This document shows, piece after piece, positions 27,345-34,767 of a stretch of 64,000 nucleotides of DNA. Position numbers and translations under genes: made by a program. The first letter of the stretch is position 1. The number at the start of each line of letters is the position of its first letter. The DNA is from Methyloversatilis universalis FAM5 (lineage in GTDB: Bacteria > Pseudomonadota > Gammaproteobacteria > Burkholderiales > Rhodocyclaceae). The DNA lies in assembly GCF_000214035.2 (NCBI RefSeq), contig NZ_AFHG01000042.1, positions 20,214-84,213 of the forward strand. Direction: 5' to 3'. The notes under the pieces were generated by a model. It saw only the letters and a program-made list of their open reading frames with translations, was not told where the DNA came from and did no database searches.

Positions 27345-27539
27345 CCACCCCGAAACTGCCTGTAACGGAACGGATACGGCCGCAGTACCGGGGTGGATCA
27401 CACCACCGGTGGCAGGCACGAACCGGAACTACAGTACGTTTTCCGGTTCGTTGCAGCCTGCCTGCCTTATTCAGGCACTTCCGGACACGAGGCCCGGAAG
27501 CACGAAGACATATGCAAGCGCTGTGCCAACATATGTCTT
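27345..27539. repeat. Array of four hairpins between the activator and dehydrogenase genes
   Basis: This gene-free stretch (within 27171-27549) carries four separate perfect stems: ccaccccg/cggggtgg (27345-27352, 27389-27396), cgaaccgga/tccggttcg (27419-27427, 27442-27450), cttccgg/ccggaag (27478-27484, 27494-27500) and aagacatatg/catatgtctt (27505-27514, 27530-27539). The sequences differ, so they are not copies. They lie in the likely 3' untranslated region of the dehydrogenase mRNA, upstream of its terminator, and may stabilise the message. Confidence 0.6.
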
Positions 27540-27549
27540 TCGACTCATA

Positions 27550-29304
27550 TTACTTGTGGAGCTTGAACACCCACATCGAACCGCCCTGGTTCAGGTAGTT
27601 GACCTTCTTGGCCACATCCCCGCCCCACAGCGGCACGGCACCGCCCCAGCCTGCAGCAACGCCGATGTACTGCTCGCCATCCTGTTCCCAGGTGATCGGA
27701 GGCGCAACGACGCCGGTACCGGTCTGGAAGGACCACACTTCCTTGCCGGTCTTCGCGTCGGCGGCCTTCAGGTAGCCTTCAGGCGTACCCCAGAACACCA
27801 GGCCGCCCTTGGTCGTCAGCACACCACCCCACAGCGGAGCGTTGTTGGTGACTTCCCAGACGATCTTGCCGGTCTTCGGGTCGACTGCGCGCAGGGCGCC
27901 GATGTACTTGTCGTCGATGGTCTTGATGGTGAAACCGGCACCCAGGTAAGCCGCACCCTTCTTGTAGGTGATCGGCTCGTTCCAGATTTCCATGCCCCAC
28001 TCGTTGGCCGGCACGTAGAACAGGCCGGTATCCGGGCTGTAGGCCATCGGCATCTGATTCTTGCCGCCGAGGAAGGACGGCGCAGAGAACACGACTTCAC
28101 CCTTCTTGCCGTCAGCACCCTTGGACGGGTCGCCCGGGCGGTTGGCCGGATCGTAGATCGGCTTGCCGGCTGCATCCAGGCCCTTGGCCCAGGTGATCTT
28201 CTTGACGAACGGGAAGCCACGCTCGAACTTGCCCGTGTTGGCGTCCAGCACGTAGAAGAAGCCGTTGCGGTCGGCCTTGCCGCCCATGCGCTTGCCGTTC
28301 ATGTCGAACGTGACGAACTCGTTCACGCCGTCATAGTCCCAGCCGTCGTTCGGCGTGCCCTGGAAGTGCCACTTGATCTGGCCGGTGGCCACATCGATCG
28401 CGACGGTCGAGCAGGAGTACAGGTTGTCGCCAGGACGCAGATGGCTGTTCCACGGGGCCGGATTGCCGGTGCCGAAGTAGGCCAGGCCGGTCTTCGGATC
28501 GTAGGAGCCGCCGAGCCAGGTGGCTGCGCCGCCGGTCTTCCACAGATCACCCTGCCAGGTGGCGTTGGTGGTGCCGCTGACGCCGATCTCGGTCTTGTTG
28601 CCGGCAGCATCGAACTTGTAGCCCATGTGACCTTCGACGGTCGGGCGCACCCAGACCAGCTTGCCGGTCTTGGCGTCGCGCGCTTCAACGCGACCGACGA
28701 TGCCGAATTCGCCACCGGACACACCGGTAAGGATCAGGCCCTTGGCGATGATCGGCGCAGCGGTGTTCGAGTAGCCAGCCTGGTAGTCGTCAATCTTTTC
28801 CTTCCACACGACCTTGCCGGTGTTCTGGTCGAGGGCGACCAGCTGGGCGTCGAGCGTGCTGAAGATGACCAGATTGTCATAGACGGCGGCGCCGCGGTTC
28901 ACCACGTCGCAGCAGGGCATGATGCCGTCCGGCAGACGGTGCTCGTATTGCCACAGCTTGGCACCGGTCTTGGCATCGAGCGCGAACAGGCGGGAGTAGG
29001 AACCCGTCACGAACATCTTGCCATTGACCACCAGCGGCTGCGATTCCTGACCGCGCTGCTTTTCACCGCCGAACGAGAAGGACCAGGCCGGAACCAGGTT
29101 CTTGACGTTGTTCAGATTGACCTTGTCCAGCGGGCTGTAGCGCTGACCTTCGGTACCCATACCCCAGGACAGCACGTCGCCGGTGGTCTTGGCATCGTTC
29201 TCGATGTCGCGGTCGGTCACGCCGGCCATGACCTGGGGAGCTGCCATCGCGGCAAACGCCGCGATCAGCAGACCGGACAGCGTCGAATTACGCAAGCCTT
29301 TCAT
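27550..29304 (-). CDS. PQQ-dependent methanol/ethanol-family dehydrogenase 1, calcium type
   Basis: A 584-aa periplasmic eight-bladed quinoprotein with signal peptide [20 protein letters not shown] and cleavage after VMA (residue 27). Vicinal Cys131-Cys132 (PCCDVVNRG), metal ligands Glu199 (GGEFG) and Asn281 (GTGNPAPWN), and catalytic Asp304 (AIDVATG) are visible. The residue two after the catalytic Asp is Ala306, not the Asp that marks lanthanide-dependent XoxF/PedH enzymes, so calcium use is predicted. Tryptophan-docking repeats ([18 protein letters not shown]) are regular. No C-terminal haem domain, so it needs a separate cytochrome. A sigma-54 promoter precedes it. Substrate could be methanol, ethanol or a longer alcohol. 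Confidence 0.93.
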   Translation of the reverse strand: MKGLRNSTLSGLLIAAFAAMAAPQVMAGVTDRDIENDAKTTGDVLSWGMGTEGQRYSPLDKVNLNNVKNLVPAWSFSFGGEKQRGQESQPLVVNGKMFVTGSYSRLFALDAKTGAKLWQYEHRLPDGIMPCCDVVNRGAAVYDNLVIFSTLDAQLVALDQNTGKVVWKEKIDDYQAGYSNTAAPIIAKGLILTGVSGGEFGIVGRVEARDAKTGKLVWVRPTVEGHMGYKFDAAGNKTEIGVSGTTNATWQGDLWKTGGAATWLGGSYDPKTGLAYFGTGNPAPWNSHLRPGDNLYSCSTVAIDVATGQIKWHFQGTPNDGWDYDGVNEFVTFDMNGKRMGGKADRNGFFYVLDANTGKFERGFPFVKKITWAKGLDAAGKPIYDPANRPGDPSKGADGKKGEVVFSAPSFLGGKNQMPMAYSPDTGLFYVPANEWGMEIWNEPITYKKGAAYLGAGFTIKTIDDKYIGALRAVDPKTGKIVWEVTNNAPLWGGVLTTKGGLVFWGTPEGYLKAADAKTGKEVWSFQTGTGVVAPPITWEQDGEQYIGVAAGWGGAVPLWGGDVAKKVNYLNQGGSMWVFKLHK

Positions 29305-29375
29305 ACTTCCTCCTCGTTGGTGAATTTCTCTCTCGCACGACGGGATTCAATCCCTTTTTCGGCGGGATAATGACC

Positions 29376-29390
29376 GCAAAAAACGGGCCA
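29376..29390 (-). promoter_or_regulatory. Predicted sigma-54 promoter of dehydrogenase 1
   Basis: On the minus strand the sequence is TGGCCC-GTTTT-TTGC, matching TGGCAC-N5-TTGC except at one base and keeping the invariant GG and GC with 10-bp spacing. It lies 72 bp upstream of the dehydrogenase ATG at 29304. A candidate upstream activator site begins 57 bp further upstream. Confidence 0.8.
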
Positions 29391-29446
29391 CCCCAAAACA
29401 AGGAAGAAATCCCGCTCGCACCGCCTTTTGGCGATGCGAAACAGGT

Positions 29447-29474
29447 CAGGTGTTCATTTTTGTTGCAACACCTG
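29447..29474. promoter_or_regulatory. Inverted repeat CAGGTGTT-N12-AACACCTG, putative enhancer site
   Basis: Perfect 8-bp arms lie at 29447-29454 and 29467-29474, with an A/T-rich spacer containing TTGTTGCAA. The site is at enhancer distance from the -24/-12 promoter at 29376. The half-site CAGGTGT recurs in the palindrome at 23653 and near 25050. It overlaps the last codons of the metallohydrolase gene. Confidence 0.65.
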
Positions 29475-30434
29475 TTGTGCAGTGCTGTCCATCGCACGCT
29501 GTTCATAGCCGGCGTAAAGATGGGTCACCGATCGTTCGAACTCGCTGCGCGCCAGCGGCATGCGCTCGAACCGGGCTGGCAGCGGCAGCCGCATCACTTC
29601 GGCCATGTCCATGCCGCTGCCGGCCGCCTGGGCCAGGGTCTGGTCCAGCCAGCGCAGCCACTCGCGGGTCATGTCGATGCCGGCACTGCCTTCATGCACC
29701 GGCCCGTGACCGGGCAGCGTGCGCTTCGCGCCCAGTCTCGACAGCGCATCCAGGGTCGCCAGCCAGCGCGGTACCGAAGCGTGCGGCGTGGTCGGCGCGC
29801 GGTCGAGGAAGACGAGGTCGCCGGCGAACAGCGTACCGGTGGTCCGGTCAAGGATGGCTAGATCGCCAGCGGTATGGCCTTCCAGCGCAATCAGCTCGAA
29901 CTCGTGCCCGCCCGCGCTCCAGCGGCCGGGACGCACGTCCTCGTCAGCCACCTGCGGCTCGGTGCCGGACGCCCAGTCGCCGGCCATGCGGTACATGTTG
30001 TCGGCGAAGGCACCGCCGTCGCTGCGCTCGCCGGCGCGGGTGGCCGGCAGCGCAGCGATCGGAACGCCGCCGTAGGCCTGGTTGCCGAGAAAGTGATCCG
30101 GATGATGGTGAGTGTTGAATACCCGGATGACCGGCTGTTTGGTCACCTGCGCGATGGCTGCGCGCATCTGTTCGCCGTAGCGACGCGACGGACCGCTGTC
30201 GATCACCACCACGCCGTCAAGGGTCACCACGAAGGCGGTGTTCACGATGTTGCCGCCGTTGCCGCGGGTGATGTCCTCGGTGCTGCCGATCAGTGCCCAG
30301 GTGTTGTCGGCGATCTTCACCGGCTGCAGCCGGTAATCGAAGGCGGCATCGCCCTGGGCGGAAAAGGCGGTCACCGCGGCGCACAGCGCCAGAACGACGC
30401 GGGCCTTGAACGGGGCTTTCATCCGGGCACTCAT
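29454..30434 (-). CDS. Quinoprotein-relay zinc metallohydrolase (MBL fold)
   Basis: A 326-aa exported metallo-beta-lactamase-fold protein. The metal motif is THHHPDH (His109, His111, Asp113, His114), with GHTAGDLAI and the late GHGPVHEG histidines. Proteins of this type are encoded with PQQ dehydrogenases and SoxYZ-like carriers (quinoprotein relay system, TIGR04558/04559-like); their reaction is not established. The ATG overlaps the stop of the SoxYZ-like gene (ATGA). An internal ATG at 30422 would give a more usual signal peptide (MKAPFKARVVLALCAAV). Confidence 0.85.
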   Translation of the reverse strand: MSARMKAPFKARVVLALCAAVTAFSAQGDAAFDYRLQPVKIADNTWALIGSTEDITRGNGGNIVNTAFVVTLDGVVVIDSGPSRRYGEQMRAAIAQVTKQPVIRVFNTHHHPDHFLGNQAYGGVPIAALPATRAGERSDGGAFADNMYRMAGDWASGTEPQVADEDVRPGRWSAGGHEFELIALEGHTAGDLAILDRTTGTLFAGDLVFLDRAPTTPHASVPRWLATLDALSRLGAKRTLPGHGPVHEGSAGIDMTREWLRWLDQTLAQAAGSGMDMAEVMRLPLPARFERMPLARSEFERSVTHLYAGYEQRAMDSTAQQVLQQK

Positions 30435-31186
30435 GGCAGCACCTTCGCGTCGATGCGGTTGCCGTTGTTGTCGCGGCCGACCACACGGAGGGCGTCCTGC
30501 CCCAGATCAGGCAGATCGAACGAGAACACCGGGTTTTCGCTCAGAGGCTCGAAGGTTTCGAGCTGCAGCATGGGCGCGCCCTTGTCATCGACCACGGCCA
30601 GCTGCTCGATGAAGAAGGCCGGAATGCCCGGCGCGAGGCCGGTATCCATCGGGTGCATGATGCGCAGCCGCAGACGCTGGTTCTGGCCATCCTTCCACAC
30701 CCTGCCCTGCACCTGGTTGAGCTTCTGCGCCCAGTCGGGCGCGCCGCGGCCGGTACTGGGCGCGGTACAGCCGCCGCCTGCGGCATCGACCCACGCCCCG
30801 CCAGCCAGCCAGCGTCCGTCGCCGGTCTGCACCAGCGCACGCACCGGGCTCGCCTGCTGCAGCTTGATCCGGAACGACAGGCCGGGCTGGGCCATCAGCG
30901 GATGGAAATCAAGCACCTTCACGATCGGATTGAAATCGACCACCACCAGCACCCGCTTCACGTCGGGCAGACCCTTGACGCGAATGGTGACCGGCACGTT
31001 CATCGAGTCCTCCGCCACCTTGGGCGCCAGCACCTCGATGCGCGAGTCGAAACTGACCGGCGCATCCGCCAGATACTCGCGCTGAAGATCCGGCCAGCGT
31101 ACCGAATTCAGCGGATCGGCATCCGCCGCGGCAGCGGCCCCCGTAAACAGCCATGCGAGCCCGCAGGCTGCAATCCATCTCTTCAT
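30431..31186 (-). CDS. Quinoprotein-associated SoxYZ-like carrier protein
   Basis: A 251-aa periplasmic protein with signal MKRWIAACGLAWLFTGAAAA. The N-terminal half resembles SoxY and ends in GGGCTAP (a Cys in a Gly-rich arm, like the sulfur-carrying arm of SoxY). The C-terminal half resembles SoxZ (RLRLRIMHPMDTGL ... VFSFDLPD). Fusions of this kind accompany PQQ dehydrogenases, where what they carry is unknown. GGAGGAG lies 8 bases before the ATG at 31186. It is the first gene of an operon with the zinc metallohydrolase, behind a sigma-54-type promoter. Confidence 0.85.
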   Translation of the reverse strand: MKRWIAACGLAWLFTGAAAAADADPLNSVRWPDLQREYLADAPVSFDSRIEVLAPKVAEDSMNVPVTIRVKGLPDVKRVLVVVDFNPIVKVLDFHPLMAQPGLSFRIKLQQASPVRALVQTGDGRWLAGGAWVDAAGGGCTAPSTGRGAPDWAQKLNQVQGRVWKDGQNQRLRLRIMHPMDTGLAPGIPAFFIEQLAVVDDKGAPMLQLETFEPLSENPVFSFDLPDLGQDALRVVGRDNNGNRIDAKVLP

Positions 31187-31272
31187 TGACACAAGCTCCT
31201 CCAGCAACGACATGTAGGTCTTTTATGAACGTAAGCGTCGGGCGAATCATGCCCGAGCCGACCGCCGGACAA

Positions 31273-31287
31273 GCAAGACGAAGGCCA
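31273..31287 (-). promoter_or_regulatory. Predicted sigma-54 promoter of the SoxYZ-like/metallohydrolase operon
   Basis: On the minus strand the sequence is TGGCCT-TCGTC-TTGC, with the GG and GC doublets spaced by 10 bp and a perfect TTGC. It lies 87 bp upstream of the ATG at 31186. Confidence 0.7.
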
Positions 31288-31365
31288 ATCAAGCGGGACG
31301 ACAGCACCGCCCGGTCCGTCTCCGGTCCGATCCGGGCCTGCGCTGCCGACGGTGATACCCGGTGC

Positions 31366-31409
31366 ACTGTTCCACAGTCCGACAGCCCTGTGTCCAACCG
31401 TTGAACAGT
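31366..31409. promoter_or_regulatory. Long-spaced inverted repeat ACTGTTC/GAACAGT
   Basis: Perfect 7-bp arms lie at 31366-31372 and 31403-31409, separated by 30 bp that contain CACAGTC and CCTGTGTCC. It sits about 80 bp upstream of the -24 box at 31287 and about 160 bp upstream of the divergent dehydrogenase 2. TGTTC/GAACA also occurs in the arms of the palindrome at 23653. It is a candidate shared activator site. Confidence 0.4.
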
Positions 31410-31570
31410 CACGCATTACGGGAGCATGTCCCGGCTTTTGCGGGAGCTTTGAACCATCCACCTCCGCGTGCTCTGCCTAACCTGCACTGCGCATCGACGC
31501 CCCATGTCCGTCACTCCCTGCGGGCGGCGCCGGTGACGACACGACAGACCACACTGAAAGAGGAGTCAGG

Positions 31571-33433
31571 ATGAAAACGTTTGCCCTCAGGAACCCGGCG
31601 CTGGCACTTGCCCTGGGCGCGCTGGTGACCGCCCCCGCCTATGCCGCGAAGACGGTGAGCTGGGACGACATCGTCAACGACGACAAGACCGGCAAGGACG
31701 TGCTGACCTACGGTCTGGGCATGAAAGCCCAGCGCCACAGCCCGCTCAAGCAGATCAATACCAAGACGGTCGCCGGGCTGACCCCGGCCTGGTCCTATTC
31801 CTTCGGTGGCGAAAAGCAGCGCGGCCAGGAAGGCCAGGCGCTGGTGCACGACGGCGTCGTCTATGTCACCGGCTCCTACTCGCGCATGTATGCGCTCGAT
31901 GCCAAGACCGGCAAGCGCCTGTGGGCGTACGAACATCGGCTGCCGGACGACATCCGTCCGTGCTGCGATGTGGTGAACCGCGGCGCCGCGATCTACGGCG
32001 ACAAGGTGTTCTTCGGTACGCTGGACGCGGGCATGGTCGCCCTGAACAAGGACACCGGCAAGGTGGTGTGGTCGAAAAAATGGGGTGACCACAAGGTCGG
32101 TTACACCATGTCCGGCGCCCCCTTCGTCGTAAAGGACGCCAAGTCCGGTCGCGTGATGCTGGTGCACGGTTCGTCCGGCGACGAATTCGGCGTGGTTGGC
32201 TACCTGTTCGCGCGTGACGTCGATACCGGCGAGGAAATCTGGGCCCGTCCGATGGTGGAAGGTCACATGGGCCGCCTGAACGGCAAGGACAGCACGCCGA
32301 CCGGCGATGCCAAGGCGCCGAGCTGGCCGAACGACCCGAACTCGCCGACCGGCAAGGTCGAAGCCTGGAGTCACGGCGGTGGCGCCCCCTGGCAGACCGC
32401 GTCGTTCGACGTCGAACAGAACATGGTCGTGATCGGCACCGGCAACCCGGCGCCGTGGAACACCTGGAAGCGCACTGCCGAAGGCGACAGCCCGACCAAG
32501 TGGCCCAGCCTGTTCACCTCGGGCCAGGCCTATGTCGACGCCGCGACCGGCGAACTGAAGGGCTTCTTCTCGCACACGCCGAACGACGCCTGGGACTTCT
32601 CCGGCAACAACTCGGTGCTGCTGTTCGAGTACAAGGATCCGAAGACCGGCAAGATGGTGAAGGCTTCGGCACACGCCGACCGCAATGGCTACTTCTTCGT
32701 GACCGACCGCGAAAAACTGGCCACCGGCGCCGGCTACCCGTGGAAGCAGACCGCCCTGATCGGCGCCTGGCCCTTCGTCGATGGCATCACCTGGGCCAAG
32801 GGCTTCGATTCGAAGACCGGCCTGCCGAATGTCGTCGAAAGCCAGTACCCGCCGAAGCCGAAGGCCGGCGCCGACAAGGGTGAATCCATTTTCGTATCGC
32901 CGCCGTTCCTGGGCGGCACCAACTGGATGCCGATGTCGTACAGCCCGGACACCGAGCTCTTCTACATCCCGGCCAACCACTGGGCGATGGACTACTGGAC
33001 CGAGAACGTCACCTACAAGGCGGGCGCGGCCTACCTGGGTCAGGGCTTCCGGATCAAGAAGCTGTTCGACGATCACGTCGGCATCCTGCGCGCGATCGAC
33101 CCGAAAACCGGCAAGATCGCCTGGGAACACAAGGAACAGTTCCCGCTGTGGGCCGGCACGCTGACCACGGCAGGCGGATTGCTGTTTACTGGCACCTCGG
33201 ACGGCTATGTGAAGGCCTTCGATGCCAAGTCGGGCAAGGAACTGTGGAAGTTCCAGACCGGCTCCGGCGTGGTGTCGGTGCCCATCACCTGGGAACAGGA
33301 CGGCGAGCAGTACGTCGGCATCTCGTCCGGCTACGGCGGTGCTGTTCCGCTGTGGGGTGGCGATATGGCCGAACTGACCAAACAGGTCAGCCAGGGCGGC
33401 TCCTTCTGGGCTTTCAAGCTGCCGAAACGCTGA
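31571..33433 (+). CDS. PQQ-dependent methanol/ethanol-family dehydrogenase 2, calcium type
   Basis: A 620-aa paralogue of the enzyme at 27550, with signal peptide ending APAYA (residue 25). Vicinal Cys131-Cys132, metal ligands Glu205 (SSGDEFG) and Asn292 (GTGNPAPWN), and catalytic Asp323 (YVDAATG) are present. The +2 residue is Ala325, so it is not the lanthanide type. It carries insertions at about 236-275 and 296-318 compared with enzyme 1. The unusual GQAYVDAATGELKGFF replaces the more typical KWxFQ after the catalytic loop. It is divergent from the SoxYZ-like operon and followed by a pentapeptide-repeat protein and a cytochrome c, presumably its partners. It may be related to the MDH2-type methanol dehydrogenases of Burkholderiales/Rhodocyclales, but this needs a tree. 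Confidence 0.92.
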   Translation: MKTFALRNPALALALGALVTAPAYAAKTVSWDDIVNDDKTGKDVLTYGLGMKAQRHSPLKQINTKTVAGLTPAWSYSFGGEKQRGQEGQALVHDGVVYVTGSYSRMYALDAKTGKRLWAYEHRLPDDIRPCCDVVNRGAAIYGDKVFFGTLDAGMVALNKDTGKVVWSKKWGDHKVGYTMSGAPFVVKDAKSGRVMLVHGSSGDEFGVVGYLFARDVDTGEEIWARPMVEGHMGRLNGKDSTPTGDAKAPSWPNDPNSPTGKVEAWSHGGGAPWQTASFDVEQNMVVIGTGNPAPWNTWKRTAEGDSPTKWPSLFTSGQAYVDAATGELKGFFSHTPNDAWDFSGNNSVLLFEYKDPKTGKMVKASAHADRNGYFFVTDREKLATGAGYPWKQTALIGAWPFVDGITWAKGFDSKTGLPNVVESQYPPKPKAGADKGESIFVSPPFLGGTNWMPMSYSPDTELFYIPANHWAMDYWTENVTYKAGAAYLGQGFRIKKLFDDHVGILRAIDPKTGKIAWEHKEQFPLWAGTLTTAGGLLFTGTSDGYVKAFDAKSGKELWKFQTGSGVVSVPITWEQDGEQYVGISSGYGGAVPLWGGDMAELTKQVSQGGSFWAFKLPKR

Positions 33434-33441
33434 TCAGGCAT

Positions 33442-33465
33442 CGCCCCTTCCGCCCGGAAGGGGCG
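33442..33465 (+). terminator. Stem-loop after dehydrogenase 2
   Basis: cgccccttcc, gccc, ggaaggggcg: a perfect 10-bp stem 9 bases after the stop. No T run follows, so it may be a partial terminator or an RNA-protecting hairpin that lets the dehydrogenase message exceed the downstream genes. Confidence 0.5.
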
Positions 33466-33590
33466 CGTTGTCCACCGCCGGCACTGCGTAGCCGGCTTCG
33501 CCCGAGACCGCATTCCTGCACGCTGTGCGCAGGCACTCCCGCCGCGTTTCCCGCCGTGCGGTTCTCGGGTGTCCTTTTTCCGGAGAACAC

Positions 33591-34184
33591 ATGCGAGGTC
33601 GCCTCCTTCGCGGTCGCGTCATTGCGGCCGCACTGCTGTTCACGTCCTTCATCCAGCCGGTCCATGCCGACGCACAGAACAGCGAAACGCTGGTCATCAA
33701 CGGCTGCCCGATCTGGCCCTACACCCGCTGTCCCGGTGCAGACCTGCGCCACGCCGATCTGTCGGCCCGGGATCTGGCCGGCGCCGACTTCACCGGTGCG
33801 AACATGGTCAGGGCAGATCTGAGGTCAGCAAACCTCGCGGGCGCCATCCTCGACCGTGCCGACCTGACCGCCGCACAGATGCAGAAGATCAGCATGCCGG
33901 CCTCCAGTCTGAAAGGTGCGCAGCTGCGTGCCGCGAACATGGAGTTCGCCCGCATGTTTCGCGCTGACTTCAGCTACGCCGACCTGACCGCCGCCAATCT
34001 GGAGGCCGCGCGGCCGATGTTCGCCCGCTTCCACTACGCACGCCTGATCGACGCCAACCTGCAGGAAACCAAGTTCGGCAGCGCCGATTTCCGGCACGCC
34101 ATCATGGACGGCTGCCTCACCCGCTACACCGTGTTTCTCGATGCCAACTTCGACGAGTGCAAGGGCTGCCCGGTCGGATGGTGA
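33591..34184 (+). CDS. Exported pentapeptide-repeat protein
   Basis: A 197-aa protein with a signal peptide ending VHADA (about residue 26). It is followed by about 20 consecutive pentapeptide units of the A(D/N)Lxx type (ADLRHADLSARDLAGADFTG), predicting a right-handed quadrilateral beta-helix. Cysteines occur near both ends (GCPIWPYTRC, DGC, ECKGC) and could form disulfides in the periplasm. The ATG at 33591 follows CGGAGAAC. It lies between dehydrogenase 2 and its cytochrome, suggesting a structural or scaffold role in that system; no enzymatic motif is seen. Confidence 0.8.
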   Translation: MRGRLLRGRVIAAALLFTSFIQPVHADAQNSETLVINGCPIWPYTRCPGADLRHADLSARDLAGADFTGANMVRADLRSANLAGAILDRADLTAAQMQKISMPASSLKGAQLRAANMEFARMFRADFSYADLTAANLEAARPMFARFHYARLIDANLQETKFGSADFRHAIMDGCLTRYTVFLDANFDECKGCPVGW

Positions 34185-34204
34185 CCCGTACAGGAGAACA
34201 ACAG

Positions 34205-34720
34205 ATGCGCGTACTGCAGAAAAGACTGCTTGGCTTCATCGCGATGGCGCTGATGGGCACGTCGCCGAGCTGGGCCGGCGACCCCTCCATGGAAGCGCCG
34301 CCGCCGAAAACCGATGTATCCGGTCTGCCCGCGATTGCGGAAGGCTGGGCCGAAACCAACCCGTATCGCGGCAAGGCCACGGTGGTGACCACCGGGCGTG
34401 CGCTGTACAACGAGTCGTGCGCGGTCTGCCACGGCGCTGACCTGAATCACCGTAATCAGGTCGGCCCCAACCTTCTGCGGCTGGAGCGCGGCTGTCAGAA
34501 GGTCGAGGATGCGGCGCTGCACCAGCGCTGCCTGTCCGACGTCGATCACTATTTCGTGAAATCGGTGCGGCGTGGCAAGCGGGTGCTGGACGTTCAGCAC
34601 ATGCCACCCTGGGACGGCGTGCTGTCGCCCCCGGCAGTCTGGGCCATCCGTACCTTCATCGAATCGCGGATAGAGGAACAGGCCAAGGCAAGAGTGAGCG
34701 CGGTGAAAGCCGCCCCGTGA
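34205..34720 (+). CDS. Small periplasmic cytochrome c, partner of dehydrogenase 2
   Basis: A 171-aa mono-haem cytochrome with signal peptide (about 1-24), haem site CAVCH (Cys72, Cys75, His76) and Met-ligand candidate QHMPPWDGVL. It shares WAETNPYRG and the C-terminal layout with the cytochrome at 24523. An extra loop with two Cys (ERGCQKVEDAALHQRC) is absent from the paralogue and may form a disulfide. CAGGAGAAC precedes the ATG at 34205. It is last in the dehydrogenase 2 operon, just before a terminator. Confidence 0.87.
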   Translation: MRVLQKRLLGFIAMALMGTSPSWAGDPSMEAPPPKTDVSGLPAIAEGWAETNPYRGKATVVTTGRALYNESCAVCHGADLNHRNQVGPNLLRLERGCQKVEDAALHQRCLSDVDHYFVKSVRRGKRVLDVQHMPPWDGVLSPPAVWAIRTFIESRIEEQAKARVSAVKAAP

Positions 34721-34723
34721 ACG

Positions 34724-34755
34724 AAAAAAAGCCGGCTGTGACAGCCGGCTTTTTT
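34724..34755. terminator. Bidirectional terminator
   Basis: aaaaaaa, gccggctgt, g, acagccggc, tttttt: a GC-rich stem flanked by A7 and T6. It lies between two convergent genes, the cytochrome (plus) and the chemoreceptor (minus), and can serve both. Confidence 0.88.
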
Positions 34756-34767
34756 CTGCGCGTCGGC

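Larger units (their letters stand above)
31187..31570. other. Divergent control region between the SoxYZ-like operon and dehydrogenase 2
   Basis: This 384-bp gene-free region contains a minus-strand sigma-54-type promoter (31273-31287) and a long-spaced inverted repeat (31366-31409). For the plus-strand dehydrogenase no full -24/-12 match was found. The nearest is TGTCCC-N5-TTGC (31426-31440), which lacks the second G of the -24 GG. GAAAGAGGAG precedes the ATG at 31571. Confidence 0.55.

Noticed and set aside
31426-31440. Sigma-54 promoter for dehydrogenase 2 (TGTCCC-N5-TTGC)
   Set aside because: The -24 element lacks one of the two invariant G bases, so it is not reported as a promoter.
27550-33433. 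Lanthanide-dependent (XoxF-type) dehydrogenase
   Set aside because: Neither enzyme has the extra Asp two residues after the catalytic Asp; both have Ala there.
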